The notes beneath the pieces are model-generated. The model was not told the origin of the DNA. It searched no databases and worked only from the letters and a program-made list of their open reading frames with translations. The position numbers and the translations under genes were made by a program. This document shows positions 52,416-61,871 of a DNA stretch of 64,000 nucleotides, one piece after another (the first letter of the stretch is position 1; every line of letters starts with the position of its first letter). The stretch covers positions 77,328 to 141,327 of the forward strand of contig JBIPLJ010000002.1 in NCBI GenBank assembly GCA_044368415.1, given 5' to 3'. This DNA is from UBA4615 sp044368415. Lineage in GTDB: Bacteria > Pseudomonadota > Gammaproteobacteria > Burkholderiales > Burkholderiaceae_E.

Positions 52416-53180
52416 TTAGCCGGTGATCGTCGCGCCGCCGTCGGCCACGATCGACTGGCCAGTGATGAACGCGCCCGCCCGGCCCGCCAGCATCACCGCG
52501 ATGCCGCCGATGTCGTCGGGCTCGCCGAGCCTGCGCAGCGGGAACCGGGCCTCGGCCGCGGCCTTGCGGACCGGATCCTCGTACAGGGCGCGCGCGAAGT
52601 CGGTCTTGATCAGGCCGGGCGCGATACAGTTCACGCGGATGTTCAGCGGTCCCCACTCGCAGGCGAGGTTGCGCGCGAGCTGCATGTCGGCGGCCTTGGA
52701 TATGCAGTAGGCGCCGATCTCGGTCGAGCCCTTCAGGCCGCCTATCGACGACACGATGATGATCGCGCCGTCGCGCTTGGCGGCCATGTCGGGCTGCACC
52801 ATCTGGCACAGCCAATGGTTCGACAGCACGTTGTTGCGCATGATCTTCTCGAACACCTCGTCGCCCATGCCGCTGCTCGGGCCGAAGTAGGGGTTCGACG
52901 CGGCATTGCAGACCAGCACATCGATCGGGCCGAAGGCCTGGCGCGACTGGTCGACCAGGTTCTGCAGGCCCGCCTTGTCGGAGATGTTGGCGGGGATCGC
53001 GACCGCGGTGCCGCCGGCCTGGGTGATCGCGTCGACGACCCCCTGGCAGGCGTCGAGCTTGCGGCTCGAGACCACGACCTTCGCGCCGTGGGCGGCCATG
53101 TTCTCGGCTATCGAGCGGCCGATACCGCGGCTCGATCCGGTGACGATGCAGACCTTTCCGGTCAGGTCGAACAGGCTCAT
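52416..53180 (-). CDS. SDR-family oxidoreductase
   Basis: A 254-residue Rossmann-fold dehydrogenase with the cofactor-binding TGSSRGIG motif, N-A-A-S-N (in place of N-N-A-G) and the catalytic Y-C-I-S-K. It begins MSLFDLTGKVCIVTGSSRGI. Relatives act on sugars, steroids or acyl chains; the substrate is unknown. ATG 53180 is chosen because GAGGAG lies 9 bp upstream; an ATG at 53216 is in frame but gives an unusual N-terminal extension. Proximity to fadD suggests lipid metabolism, but only weakly. Confidence 0.9.
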   Translation of the reverse strand: MSLFDLTGKVCIVTGSSRGIGRSIAENMAAHGAKVVVSSRKLDACQGVVDAITQAGGTAVAIPANISDKAGLQNLVDQSRQAFGPIDVLVCNAASNPYFGPSSGMGDEVFEKIMRNNVLSNHWLCQMVQPDMAAKRDGAIIIVSSIGGLKGSTEIGAYCISKAADMQLARNLACEWGPLNIRVNCIAPGLIKTDFARALYEDPVRKAAAEARFPLRRLGEPDDIGGIAVMLAGRAGAFITGQSIVADGGATITG

Positions 53181-53212
53181 CTGGGGTGTCTCCTCTGTGG
53201 GGTTCGGAAAGC

Positions 53213-53482
53213 TCAATCCTTGCTGCCGAACAGCGCGTCGAGCTTCGCCCGCGCCTCGGCGTCGGGCCCGCCCGCGGCGCGCTCGGCCGGGTACTCCTCG
53301 GCGATCCGGTCCTCCCAGAACGCCGACGGATTCGGTGCCGAGAAGAATCGGCGCGCGACCTCGTCGGGCACACCCGTGTAGGCGCGCACCTCGCCCGAGG
53401 TGAACGCGATCTCCAGGCGCTGCGCGCGCGCGTCGTAGCCGGCGGACTTCAGGCGGTCGGTGTGCAGCGGCTTGTGTTGCAT
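53213..53482 (-). CDS. KTSC domain protein
   Basis: An 89-residue protein whose first half matches the KTSC domain (LKSAGYDARAQRLEIAFTSG; YTGVPDEVARRFFSAPNP), named for its usual Lys-Thr-Ser-Cys end and thought to bind nucleic acid. Only the first part is conserved; the C-terminal third is Ala/Glu-rich. The function is unknown. It lies 32 bp upstream of the SDR gene on the same strand. Confidence 0.75.
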   Translation of the reverse strand: MQHKPLHTDRLKSAGYDARAQRLEIAFTSGEVRAYTGVPDEVARRFFSAPNPSAFWEDRIAEEYPAERAAGGPDAEARAKLDALFGSKD

Positions 53483-53531
53483 GTCGGTCTCCGATGCGGC
53501 GACGGGCAGGAGCGCGCGGCCGGTGGTGCGC

Positions 53532-55340
53532 TCAGCGCCCGAGCACCAGCCCCTCGCGGCGCGGATCGGCTCCGCCGATGAGCGTACAGCGGCCGGTCGC
53601 GCCGCACTGCCGGACGATGCCCTGCAGGCCGCTCGTCATCGGCATCTCGCGGACCTCGTGGCCGCGCGCGCGCAGCGCGTCGGCCAGCCCGGCCGGAACC
53701 CGCCCCGCCTCGAGCTCGACTGGCCCGTTGCGGCTGCCGAGGTTGGGCATCGAGATTGCCGACTGAATGGCGTGGCCGTCGCGCAGCGTGAGCAGCAGCG
53801 TGCGGGCGACGTAGCCGATGATCTGCGAGCCGCCGGGCGAGCCGACCGCCATCACGAGCGCGCCGCGCTTTGGCGCGGCGTCGGGGCCGCCGGCGCGCTC
53901 GAACACCAGTGTCGGCGCCATCGAGCTGCGCGGCCGCTTGCCGGCCTGAACCCGGTTGGCCACCGGCGCGCCGCCCTCGGTCGCCGCGAAGGAGAAGTCG
54001 GTCAGCTGGTTGTTCAGCAGGAAGCCGCGGACCATCGTGCGCGAGCCGAACTGGTCCTCGATGGTGGTGGTCATGGAGACCGCGTTGCCCGCGGCGTCGA
54101 CGATCGACAGGTGCGAGGTCGACGGCTGCTCGAGTGTCGCCTCCTCGAGTGCCGCGCGCGGCATGCCGTCGGGGTCGCCGGCGGCGGCACGGCCCATCGC
54201 GCGCTCGCCGACGAGCGCGGCGCGGCGCGCGAGGTAGCGCGGATCGAGCAGGCCCGCGGGCGGCGCGACGAAGGCCGGGTCGGCGACGAAGCGGTTGCGG
54301 TCGGCGAAGGCGAGTGCGCCGGCTTCGGCGAAGGCATGGACGCCGTCGACGTCCACCGTGCGGTCCGGGCCCGCGAGCGGCGGCGCCTTCGTCGCGTCGA
54401 CGATGCCCAGGATCTGCGCGACCGCGATGGCGCCCGACGAGGGCGGGGGCATGCCGCAGACGACCCAGCGCCGGTAGGGCGTGCACAGCGCCTCGCGGGC
54501 GATGGGTGCATAGAACGCGAGGTCGCGCTCGGTCAGCAGGCCGGGGTTCGTCGGATGCCGCTGCACCGCATCGACGAGGTCGCGCGCGATCGGGCCGGTG
54601 TGCAGCGCGAGGCTGCCGCGCGCGGCGATCTGCGCGAGCGTGTCGGCCAGCTCCGGGTTACGCAGCCGGTGGCCGACCGGCCAGGGCGTGCCGTCGGGCG
54701 CGTAGAAGTAGCGAGCCGCCGCCGGATCGCGCTTGAGATGGCGTTCGCCTGCCAGCAGCGTGTTCAGGCGCGGGCTCACCTCGAAGCCCTCGTTCGCGAG
54801 CCGGATCGCCGGCTCGAAGAGCGTAGGCCAGGGCAGGCGACCATGGCGCGCGTGCGCGGCCTCCAGCATGCGCACCGCGCCGGGTGTACCGACCGAACGC
54901 CCGCCCACCACCGCATCGAAGAACTGCACCGGCTTGCCGTCGGCGCCGAGGAACAGGCGCTCGTCTGCCGCCGCCGGCGCGGTCTCCCGCCCGTCCCAAG
55001 CGACGAGCGCATTGCTGCGGCCGTCCCGGTGCAGCAGGAAGGCGCCGCCGCCGATGCCCGAGGACTGCGGCTCGACCAGCGTCAGCACCATCTGCGCGGC
55101 GACGGCCGCGTCGAGCGCGCTGCCGCCGCGCTCGAGCATCGCGAGGCCGGCACGCGTGGCATGCGGATTCGCCGTCGCCACCATGTCGCGTGCCGCCTTC
55201 ACCGCCTCGCGCGCTGCGTAGCCGCTCGCGGCCTCGGGTTGCGCCGGCGCCTGTGCGTTGACCGAGAGCGGCATCGCCAGCGTGGCGAGCCACAGGGCAC
55301 GCACCACGCCTGCGATCGAGCGGAACGGGGTCTGGGTCAT
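53532..55340 (-). CDS. ggt: Gamma-glutamyltransferase
   Basis: A periplasmic Ntn hydrolase that cleaves or transfers the gamma-glutamyl group of glutathione. The 602-residue precursor has a signal peptide (residues about 1-32, ending V-N-A-Q-A), MVATANPHATRAGLAMLERG, SSGIGGGAFLLHRDG with the glutamyl-binding arginine region further on, and QPSTSHLSIVDAAGNAVSMT, where the Thr before S-H-L-S is the self-cleavage site and nucleophile (near residue 408). GSPGGSQI ends the active site. ATG 55340 is preferred because it starts the signal peptide. It diverges from the amidase gene. Confidence 0.95.
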   Translation of the reverse strand: MTQTPFRSIAGVVRALWLATLAMPLSVNAQAPAQPEAASGYAAREAVKAARDMVATANPHATRAGLAMLERGGSALDAAVAAQMVLTLVEPQSSGIGGGAFLLHRDGRSNALVAWDGRETAPAAADERLFLGADGKPVQFFDAVVGGRSVGTPGAVRMLEAAHARHGRLPWPTLFEPAIRLANEGFEVSPRLNTLLAGERHLKRDPAAARYFYAPDGTPWPVGHRLRNPELADTLAQIAARGSLALHTGPIARDLVDAVQRHPTNPGLLTERDLAFYAPIAREALCTPYRRWVVCGMPPPSSGAIAVAQILGIVDATKAPPLAGPDRTVDVDGVHAFAEAGALAFADRNRFVADPAFVAPPAGLLDPRYLARRAALVGERAMGRAAAGDPDGMPRAALEEATLEQPSTSHLSIVDAAGNAVSMTTTIEDQFGSRTMVRGFLLNNQLTDFSFAATEGGAPVANRVQAGKRPRSSMAPTLVFERAGGPDAAPKRGALVMAVGSPGGSQIIGYVARTLLLTLRDGHAIQSAISMPNLGSRNGPVELEAGRVPAGLADALRARGHEVREMPMTSGLQGIVRQCGATGRCTLIGGADPRREGLVLGR

Positions 55341-55420
55341 TGTCGGCGCGGCAGGGTCGGGGCTCCCGCTACTATACGCAGACGACCTCCACCGATCGTT
55401 CCGCACCCGCGGGCGCCGAC

Positions 55421-56761
55421 ATGACCGACACCCCGATCGCCTCCTCCCGCCCCGGCATCCGCGAGACCGTCGCCGCCATCGCCGCCGGCACGACCCGCAG
55501 CCGCGTGCTGCTCGACGAGGCGCGCGCCGCGGCCGAGCGTCACCGAGACCTGAATGCGATCGCCTGGGTCGACTGGGACGCCGCCGCCCGCGCCGCCGAC
55601 GCGCTCGACGCGCGGGCCCGCGCCGGCGGCCCGCTCGGGCCCCTGCACGGCGTGCCCGTGACGATCAAGGACTTGTACCAGGTCGATGGCATGCCCACCG
55701 CGGGCGGCACGCGGGCGGCGCTGCCGGCGCTCGGCGGCGAGGCGGTCGCGGTTGCGCGGCTGCGCGCGGCGGGCGCGCTGCCCTTCGCCAAGACGAACAT
55801 GCACGAGATCGCGCTGGGCGCGACCGGCGAGAACCCATGGACCGGCGATGTGAAGAACCCTGTCGACCCGTCGCGCCAGGCCGGCGGCTCGTCGAGCGGC
55901 GCGGGCGTCGCCACTGCCGTCGGCATCGGCTTCGCTGGCCTGGGCAGCGACACCGGCGGCTCGGTGCGGATCCCGGCAGCCTTCAGCGGCGTGGTCGGCT
56001 TCAAGCCCAGCTTCGGCGCGATTCCGCTCGCCGGGGCGCTGCACCTGTCCTGGACCTGCGACCATGCCGGCCCGCTCACGCGCTCGGTCGACGACGCGGC
56101 AATGCTCTACGAGGTGATGGCCGGCCGTCGCACCGACCACGGTACCGTTGCCCGTCGCCCGCGCCTCGCGGTGCCCGCCGCCTGGCTCAAGGGCCGCCTG
56201 CATCCCGCCACGCGCGCCTGGTTCGACGCCCGCATCGCGGCGCTGCGTGCCCACGCCGACGTTGTCCAAGTCGACCTGCCGTCGCTGTCGCGCGCGCTCG
56301 CGCCTTACACCGCGATTGTCCGTGCCGAGGCGGCGTTCGTGCATCGCATGGTGCTCGCCGCCGGCGGCGAGGGCTTCTCCGACGCGGTGCTCGCGCCAAT
56401 GCGCGACGGCGCCGCGCAGCTCACGCAGGTCTACCTCGATGCGATGCGCGAGCGCGAGGTGCTGCGCGCCGAGCTCGATGCGATGCTGCGCGACCACGAT
56501 GCGCTGCTGCTGCCCACCAGCGCCGTGCCGCCGCCGGCACGCGGGCAGCTCGAGGTGCAGGTCGAAGGCGGCACGCTGAGCACCCGCGAGGCGGTACTCG
56601 GCCAGACGCTTGCGTTCAGCTTCGTCGGCCTGCCGACGCTCGCGCTGCCGATGGGCACGGCCGACGGACTGCCGGCGTCGATGCAGGTGGTCGGTGCACG
56701 CGATGCGGACGCATCGGTGCTCGCGCTCGGTCGCTGGCTGGAGGCCGGCGCGAGGGGCTGA
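55421..56761 (+). CDS. Amidase signature family amidase
   Basis: A 446-residue hydrolase with the Ser-cisSer-Lys triad: Lys83 in GVPVTIKDLYQ, the cis-Ser in RQAGGSSSGAG (158/159) and Ser181 in SDTGGSVRIPA. This family contains general amidases, GatA and AtzF-like enzymes; no gatB/gatC is nearby, so it is a catabolic amidase with unknown substrate. It could hydrolyse amides made by the nitrile hydratase, but the genes are 32 kb apart. The frame starts upstream, but ATG 55421 gives the usual N terminus. Confidence 0.93.
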   Translation: MTDTPIASSRPGIRETVAAIAAGTTRSRVLLDEARAAAERHRDLNAIAWVDWDAAARAADALDARARAGGPLGPLHGVPVTIKDLYQVDGMPTAGGTRAALPALGGEAVAVARLRAAGALPFAKTNMHEIALGATGENPWTGDVKNPVDPSRQAGGSSSGAGVATAVGIGFAGLGSDTGGSVRIPAAFSGVVGFKPSFGAIPLAGALHLSWTCDHAGPLTRSVDDAAMLYEVMAGRRTDHGTVARRPRLAVPAAWLKGRLHPATRAWFDARIAALRAHADVVQVDLPSLSRALAPYTAIVRAEAAFVHRMVLAAGGEGFSDAVLAPMRDGAAQLTQVYLDAMREREVLRAELDAMLRDHDALLLPTSAVPPPARGQLEVQVEGGTLSTREAVLGQTLAFSFVGLPTLALPMGTADGLPASMQVVGARDADASVLALGRWLEAGARG

Positions 56762-56788
56762 GTCGGCTGGGCGGACGGTCGCGTCGCC

Positions 56789-58033
56789 TCAGCCGCCGTC
56801 GTTCGCACCCCGGATCAGCCAGGCTCGTATCCGGGCGTCTTCCGTGAGCCCGATCGCACGTTGCCGCGCGATCGCGGCCTCCTCGGCGCGGCCTGCCAGC
56901 CTCAGCAGATGGGCCTGCGAGATCCACCACGGCTGGTGCTGTTTGATCGCCGCCGCATCGATGTCGCTGAGCGCGGCAAGGCCCGCTGCCACGTCGCCGG
57001 TCTCGCCCAGCGCGACTGCATGCCCGATCCGCGCGCCGGTACTCGGGAAGTGCCTCACCAGCGCTGTGTACAGCGACGCGATCGACGACCAGGGCGTCTT
57101 GCCGGTCCACGCACGCTGGCAATGCGCGGACTGGATCGCCGCCTAAAGCTGGAACGGCCCGGGCGAGCGCAGCTGGGATGCCTTCCACAGACAGTGCTCG
57201 GCGCGCTCATGGTGGTCGCGCCGCCAGCGCGCCGGGTCCTGTTCCGCCAGCGGCACGAAGCGCCCTTCGGCGTCGAACCGCGCCGGTCGCCTGGCCTCGC
57301 CGTAGTGCATCAGCGCGAGCAGGCCCCAGGCTTCGGCGGACGCCGGCTGCAGCGCCGTCACCACACCACCGAAGAAGAGCGCCTCTTCGGCCAGCGCGCC
57401 GCCCTCCTCGCTCGAGCCCGCCGCTGCGGCCGCCGAGGTGACCTGCCGCGTTAGCGTGTACGCGCCGTAGATGCCCTCGAGCACTGCCGCCAGCCGCGCC
57501 GGCAGCTCGCGGGTCTCGGGCTCCTCGAGCCGTAGCCCCGCGTCGCGGATCCTCGCCTTCGCGCGCACGAGCCGCTGCGCCATCGCGGCCGGCGACACGA
57601 GGAAGGCGCTTGCGATCGTCGCGGCCTCCAGCCCCAGCACCGTCTGCAGCATCAGCGGCGCATGTACCGCCGGCGGCAGCGCCGGATGCGCGCACATGAA
57701 CGTCAGCCGGAGCCGATCGTCAGGCACGTCGCGCGCATCGGGCGCCGCGCCGTCACCGTCGAACAGCGCGAGCACGCTCGGATCGCGCTCGACGCGCGTG
57801 TGGCGGGCGGCCTCTAGGAGGCGACGCTTCGCGACTGTCATCAGCCAGGCCTGCGGCGAGTCGGGCACGCCGTCGCACGGCCAGCGCTCGAGCGCCGCCG
57901 CGAACGCGTCGGCAAGCGCGTCCTCGGCGGCGGCCACGTCCCGCCAGCGCCAGGCGAGCGAGGCGAGCATCCGTCCGTAGGCCTCGCGCGCCGCCCGCTC
58001 GGCGGCCCGCGAGGCGTCGGACGGGGCGTTCAC
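56789..58033 (-). pseudogene. ECF RNA polymerase sigma factor (DUF6596 type) interrupted by an in-frame amber codon
   Basis: The frame from GTG 58033 encodes 296 residues of an SnoaL-less ECF sigma factor: region 2 (about 15-80, AWLMTVAKRRLLEAARHTR), region 4 (about 110-170, MAQRLVRAKARIRDAGLRL) and the start of the C-terminal DUF6596 domain. It hits TAG at 57145-57143. Translation continues in the same frame for 117 codons to 56789 with clear family likeness (AAIQSAHCQRAW; HAVALGETGDVAAGLAALS). The family usually has glutamine at the stop position, so one C-to-T change (CAG to TAG) explains it. The full frame, 414 codons, is the normal family length. The short product may still work, or this may be a pseudogene or sequencing error. 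Confidence 0.8.
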
Positions 58034-58395
58034 CGGGACGCCGGCATCGGCGGCAGCACCCGGCGCACCTCGGTGTGGCCGTGTGCCGCACAGGGCGCAC
58101 GAGCCGCCCATTCCAGGGCCGCTTCGAGCGAGGGCACCTCGACGATGAAGTAGCCGCCGAGATGCTCGTGCGTGTCGGCGAACGGGCCGTCTTGCACCTG
58201 CCGCACGCCGTCGCGCACGCGCACTTGGGTGCCGGTGTGCGGCGGCTCCAGGCCGTTGCCCGAGACGATCACGCCGGCGCCGGCGAGCGCGCCGATGTAG
58301 GCCGTCCACGCCCCCCAGTACTCGGGCGCGAGCCCGGGGTCGTTGCGCTTGTCGAACTCGGACATCGGGTCGTTGAAGATCAGCATGAACTGCAT
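58030..58395 (-). CDS. YCII-related domain protein
   Basis: A 121-residue YCII-domain protein (MQFMLIFNDPMSEFD; DGPFADTHEHLGGYFIVEV), usually encoded just upstream of this type of ECF sigma factor, as here: its TGA overlaps the sigma factor GTG (GTGA). The biochemical role of YCII proteins is poorly known; the pairing suggests a regulatory partner or target. ATG 58395 is the family start. Confidence 0.9.
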   Translation of the reverse strand: MQFMLIFNDPMSEFDKRNDPGLAPEYWGAWTAYIGALAGAGVIVSGNGLEPPHTGTQVRVRDGVRQVQDGPFADTHEHLGGYFIVEVPSLEAALEWAARAPCAAHGHTEVRRVLPPMPASR

Positions 58396-58518
58396 GGCGT
58401 GCTCCGTGGGTCGCGTGAACGGGGGCCGTCGGCCATCGTAGCCGGACGGCGGGCCGGCGGTCATCGCCCTGCCCATCCCATCGATGCGCGAACCTCGCCG
58501 CGATCGACAGTCGGCGCG

Positions 58519-58548
58519 AAAAAAAGCAGCCGCCCGAAGGCGGCCGCT
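58519..58548 (-). terminator. Rho-independent terminator after the SDR gene at 58604
   Basis: On the minus strand: AGCGGCCGCC, loop TTCG, GGCGGCTGCT, then TTTTTTT (58525-58519). It has a stable UUCG-type tetraloop and a seven-T run, 55 bp after the gene's stop. Confidence 0.9.
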
Positions 58549-58603
58549 CCGTGTCGCAGCGCGCCCCGGACACTTCCGGGGCCGCCACGGCGATGCGGAC
58601 CGC

Positions 58604-59368
58604 TCAGCGCGGCGCCATCCGGATCGCGCCGTCGAGACGGATCACCTCGCCGTTGAGCATCACGTTCTCGAAGATCTGCTGCACGAGTTGCGCGTACTCG
58701 GGCGGGCGGCCTAGCCGCGAGGGGAAGGGCACCTGCCTGCCGAGCGAGTCCTGCGCCTCCTGCGGCAGCCCGAGCAGCAGCGGCGTGAGGAACAGGCCCG
58801 GCGCGATCGTCACGACGCGTACGCCATCACGGGCCAGGTCGCGGGCGATCGGCAGCGTCATCCCGACGATGCCGCCCTTGGACGCCGAGTAGGCGGCCTG
58901 CCCGATCTGGCCGTCGAAGGCCGCGACCGACGCGGTGCTGACGATCACGCCCCGCTCGCCCTCGGCGCTCGGCTCGTTGCGGCACATCGCGGCTGCGGCC
59001 AGCCGGATCATGTTGAACGTGCCGATCAGGTTGACGGTGACCACCCGCGTGAAGTCGGCCAGCTTCATCGGCCCGTCCTTGCCGACGGTCTTGCCCGGCG
59101 TGCCGATGCCCGCGCAGTTCACCAGACCGCGCAGGTTCCCGAAGGCGAGCGCGGCGTCGACCACCGCCTGGCCGTCGGTCTCCGACGTGACGTCGCATTT
59201 GACGAACTTCGCGGCGGCGCCCAGCGCACGGACCTTCTCGTCGCCGAGCGCCGCGTTGACGTCGGCGATCACGACCTTGCCGCCGCCGGCGACGATCGCG
59301 TCGGCGGTCGCGCCGCCGAGGCCCGACGCGCCGCCGGTGACGATGACTACGGTGTCCTTGAATTGCAT
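58604..59368 (-). CDS. 3-hydroxyacyl-CoA dehydrogenase-like SDR
   Basis: A 254-residue SDR enzyme resembling type II 3-hydroxyacyl-CoA dehydrogenase (HSD17B10-like), which oxidises 3-hydroxyacyl-CoA in beta-oxidation. It shows TGGASGLGGATADAIV, LVNCAGIGTPGKTV, VSTASVAAFDGQIGQAAYSA with the Y-S-A-S-K active site, and the family's C-terminal PEYAQLVQQIFENVMLNGEV. It is 20 bp downstream of the pyrophosphatase gene on the same strand and is followed by a strong terminator. Confidence 0.92.
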   Translation of the reverse strand: MQFKDTVVIVTGGASGLGGATADAIVAGGGKVVIADVNAALGDEKVRALGAAAKFVKCDVTSETDGQAVVDAALAFGNLRGLVNCAGIGTPGKTVGKDGPMKLADFTRVVTVNLIGTFNMIRLAAAAMCRNEPSAEGERGVIVSTASVAAFDGQIGQAAYSASKGGIVGMTLPIARDLARDGVRVVTIAPGLFLTPLLLGLPQEAQDSLGRQVPFPSRLGRPPEYAQLVQQIFENVMLNGEVIRLDGAIRMAPR

Positions 59369-59387
59369 CGAAACGTCCTCTATGGGG

Positions 59388-61871
59388 TCAGGGTGCCGCG
59401 GACACCTCGACGCGGCGCGCCTCGCGCCCGTCGCTGGCGTCCATCTGGACGGGCTTCTGCATCACCAGCCGGTCCGCGGCGATGCCGTTCGACGTCAGCA
59501 GGTCGGCGACCTTCTTCGCGCGGCCCTTCGCCAGCTCGGCGTTCTGCTCTGCGCGGCCGGTGCTGTCGTGGAAGCCCGAGACTACGATCTTCGCATCCGG
59601 TGTGGTACTCGCCCATTCCACGATCTTCGCAATGGCCGTCGCCGCCTCGGCGGGCGCCGCCGCAGCGCCGCTCTCGAAGTAGATCCTAGCGGTGTCGGGA
59701 CGCGGCGCGGCCGCCGACATCGCCGCCGGTGTCGCCGCCGGTGCGGTGGCCGGTGCTGCAGCGAGCACCGCCGGCTGCGTCGCGGACTGCGGCTTGGCCG
59801 GCGGCGTGCCCGGGCCGCCGATCACCGGCACCAGCAGCAGTGCCACGATGTTGATGATCTTGATCAGCGGGTTCACCGCGGGGCCGGCCGTGTCCTTGTA
59901 CGGGTCGCCGACGGTGTCGCCGGTGACCGCGGCCTTGTGAGCCTCGCTGCCCTTGCCGCCGTGGTGACCCTCCTCGATGTACTTCTTGGCGTTGTCCCAC
60001 GCGCCGCCGCCGGTGCACATCGAGATCGCGACGAAGATGCCGGTCACGATCGTGCCCATCAGCAGGCCGCCGAGCGCCTCCGGTCCGAGGAACACGCCCA
60101 CCAGGATCGGCACCACCACCGGCAGCAGCGACGGGACGATCATCTCCTTGATAGCGGAGGTGGTCAGCATGTCGACCGCACGGCTGTAGTCCGGCTTCGC
60201 GGTGCCTTCCATGATCCCCTTGATCTCGCGGAACTGGCGGCGCACCTCGACCACCACCGAGCCCGCGGCGCGACCCACGGCCTCCATCGCCATCGCGCCG
60301 AACAGGTAGGGCACCAGGCCGCCGATGAAGAGGCCCACGATGACCATGTGGTTCGACAGGTTGAAGTTCACCGCCTTGCCGGCCGACTCGAGCGCATGCG
60401 TGTAGTCGGCGAACAGCACCAGCGCGGCGAGCGCCGCCGAGCCGATCGCGTAGCCCTTGGTCACCGCCTTGGTGGTGTTGCCCACCGCGTCGAGCGGGTC
60501 GGTGATCTCGCGCACCGATTCGGGCATGCCTGCCATCTCGGCGATGCCGCCGGCGTTGTCGGTGATCGGGCCGTAGGCGTCGAGCGCGACGATGATGCCG
60601 GCCATCGACAGCATCGAGGTCGCCGCGATCGCGATGCCGTACAGGCCCGCGAGCTCGAAGGACACGATGATCGCCGCGCAGACCATCAGCACCGGCCAGG
60701 CGGTCGACCTCATCGAGACCGCGAGGCCCGCGATGATGTTGGTGCCGTGCCCGGTCTCGGAAGCCGCCGCGACGTCGCGCACCGGCTTGTACTCGGTGCC
60801 GGTGTAGTACTCGGTGATCCAGACCAAGAGGCCGGTGAGTGCCAGGCCCACCACCGTGGCCCCGTAGACCTTCATCACCGCGCCCGTGCCGCCCAGCGCG
60901 TTGTCCGGGATCAGCCACGCGGTGATCGGGTAGAAGGCCACGAGCCCCATGACGCCCGCGACGATCAGCCCGCGGTACAGCGCGCTCATGATCTTCTTGC
61001 CGGGCGTCGCCTTCACAAAGGCGCAGCCGACGATCGACGCGATGATCGCGAAGCCGCCGAGCGCAAGCGGGTAGGTGGCTGCAGCCAGCGGCGCGTCGGT
61101 CAGCATCAGCGCGCCGAGCAGCATCGTGGCGATCAGCGTCACCGCGTAGGTCTCGAACAGGTCGGCCGCCATGCCTGCGCAGTCACCGACGTTGTCGCCC
61201 ACGTTGTCCGCGATCACCGCCGGGTTGCGCGGGTCGTCCTCGGGAATGCCGGCCTCGACTTTGCCCACCAGGTCGGCGCCGACGTCGGCACCCTTGGTGA
61301 AGATGCCGCCGCCCAGCCGCGCGAAGATCGAGATCAGCGACGAGCCGAAGGCCAGGCCGATCAGCGGCTGGATGACGTCGTGCAGCCCTTCGGGGGTCGC
61401 GTCCAGCCCGCCCAGCCACAGGAAAAATCCGGCGACGCCGAGCAGGCCCAGGCCCACCACCAGCATGCCGGTGATCGCGCCGCCGCGGAACGCGACAGTC
61501 AGCGCCTCGTTGAGACCGCGCGTCGCGGCCTGCGCGGTGCGCACGTTCGCCTTCACCGACACGTTCATGCCGATGTAGCCCGCGGCGCCGGACAGGATCG
61601 CGCCGATCGCAAAGCCCAACGCGGTGGTCGCGCCCAGCCCCGGCACGAAGAAGATCAGCACGAACAGCACGACGCCGACGATGCCGATCGTGCGGTACTG
61701 ACGATTCAAGTAGGCCTTTGCACCCTGCTGGATCGCCGCGGCGATCTCCTGCATCTTCGCGTTGCCGGCGTCGAGACCGAGGATCCAGCGGCTCGAGACG
61801 ATGCCGTACAGGACCGCCAGGACGCCGCAAGCCAGGGCGAACCAGACGGCGGTGGATGTGGCGCCACTCAT
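59388..61871 (-). CDS. hppA: K(+)-independent membrane H(+)-pyrophosphatase fused to an OmpA-like domain
   Basis: Couples pyrophosphate hydrolysis to proton pumping across the inner membrane. Residues 1 to about 680 form the normal 16-helix enzyme: GADVGADLVGKVEAGIPEDD, NPAVIADNVGDNVGDCAGMA and AYGPITDNAGGIAEMAGM. GNTTKAVTKG has Lys and Thr where K+-dependent enzymes have Ala and Gly/Ala, so this is the K+-independent, proton-pumping type. After a Pro/Ala linker (about 690-720) come about 100 residues like the OmpA C-terminal peptidoglycan-binding domain (IYFESGAAAAP; VSGFHDSTGRAEQNAELAKG; RAKKVADLL). ATG 61871 follows AGGAGA. The total of 827 exceeds the usual 680-700. Confidence 0.95.
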   Translation of the reverse strand: MSGATSTAVWFALACGVLAVLYGIVSSRWILGLDAGNAKMQEIAAAIQQGAKAYLNRQYRTIGIVGVVLFVLIFFVPGLGATTALGFAIGAILSGAAGYIGMNVSVKANVRTAQAATRGLNEALTVAFRGGAITGMLVVGLGLLGVAGFFLWLGGLDATPEGLHDVIQPLIGLAFGSSLISIFARLGGGIFTKGADVGADLVGKVEAGIPEDDPRNPAVIADNVGDNVGDCAGMAADLFETYAVTLIATMLLGALMLTDAPLAAATYPLALGGFAIIASIVGCAFVKATPGKKIMSALYRGLIVAGVMGLVAFYPITAWLIPDNALGGTGAVMKVYGATVVGLALTGLLVWITEYYTGTEYKPVRDVAAASETGHGTNIIAGLAVSMRSTAWPVLMVCAAIIVSFELAGLYGIAIAATSMLSMAGIIVALDAYGPITDNAGGIAEMAGMPESVREITDPLDAVGNTTKAVTKGYAIGSAALAALVLFADYTHALESAGKAVNFNLSNHMVIVGLFIGGLVPYLFGAMAMEAVGRAAGSVVVEVRRQFREIKGIMEGTAKPDYSRAVDMLTTSAIKEMIVPSLLPVVVPILVGVFLGPEALGGLLMGTIVTGIFVAISMCTGGGAWDNAKKYIEEGHHGGKGSEAHKAAVTGDTVGDPYKDTAGPAVNPLIKIINIVALLLVPVIGGPGTPPAKPQSATQPAVLAAAPATAPAATPAAMSAAAPRPDTARIYFESGAAAAPAEAATAIAKIVEWASTTPDAKIVVSGFHDSTGRAEQNAELAKGRAKKVADLLTSNGIAADRLVMQKPVQMDASDGREARRVEVSAAP

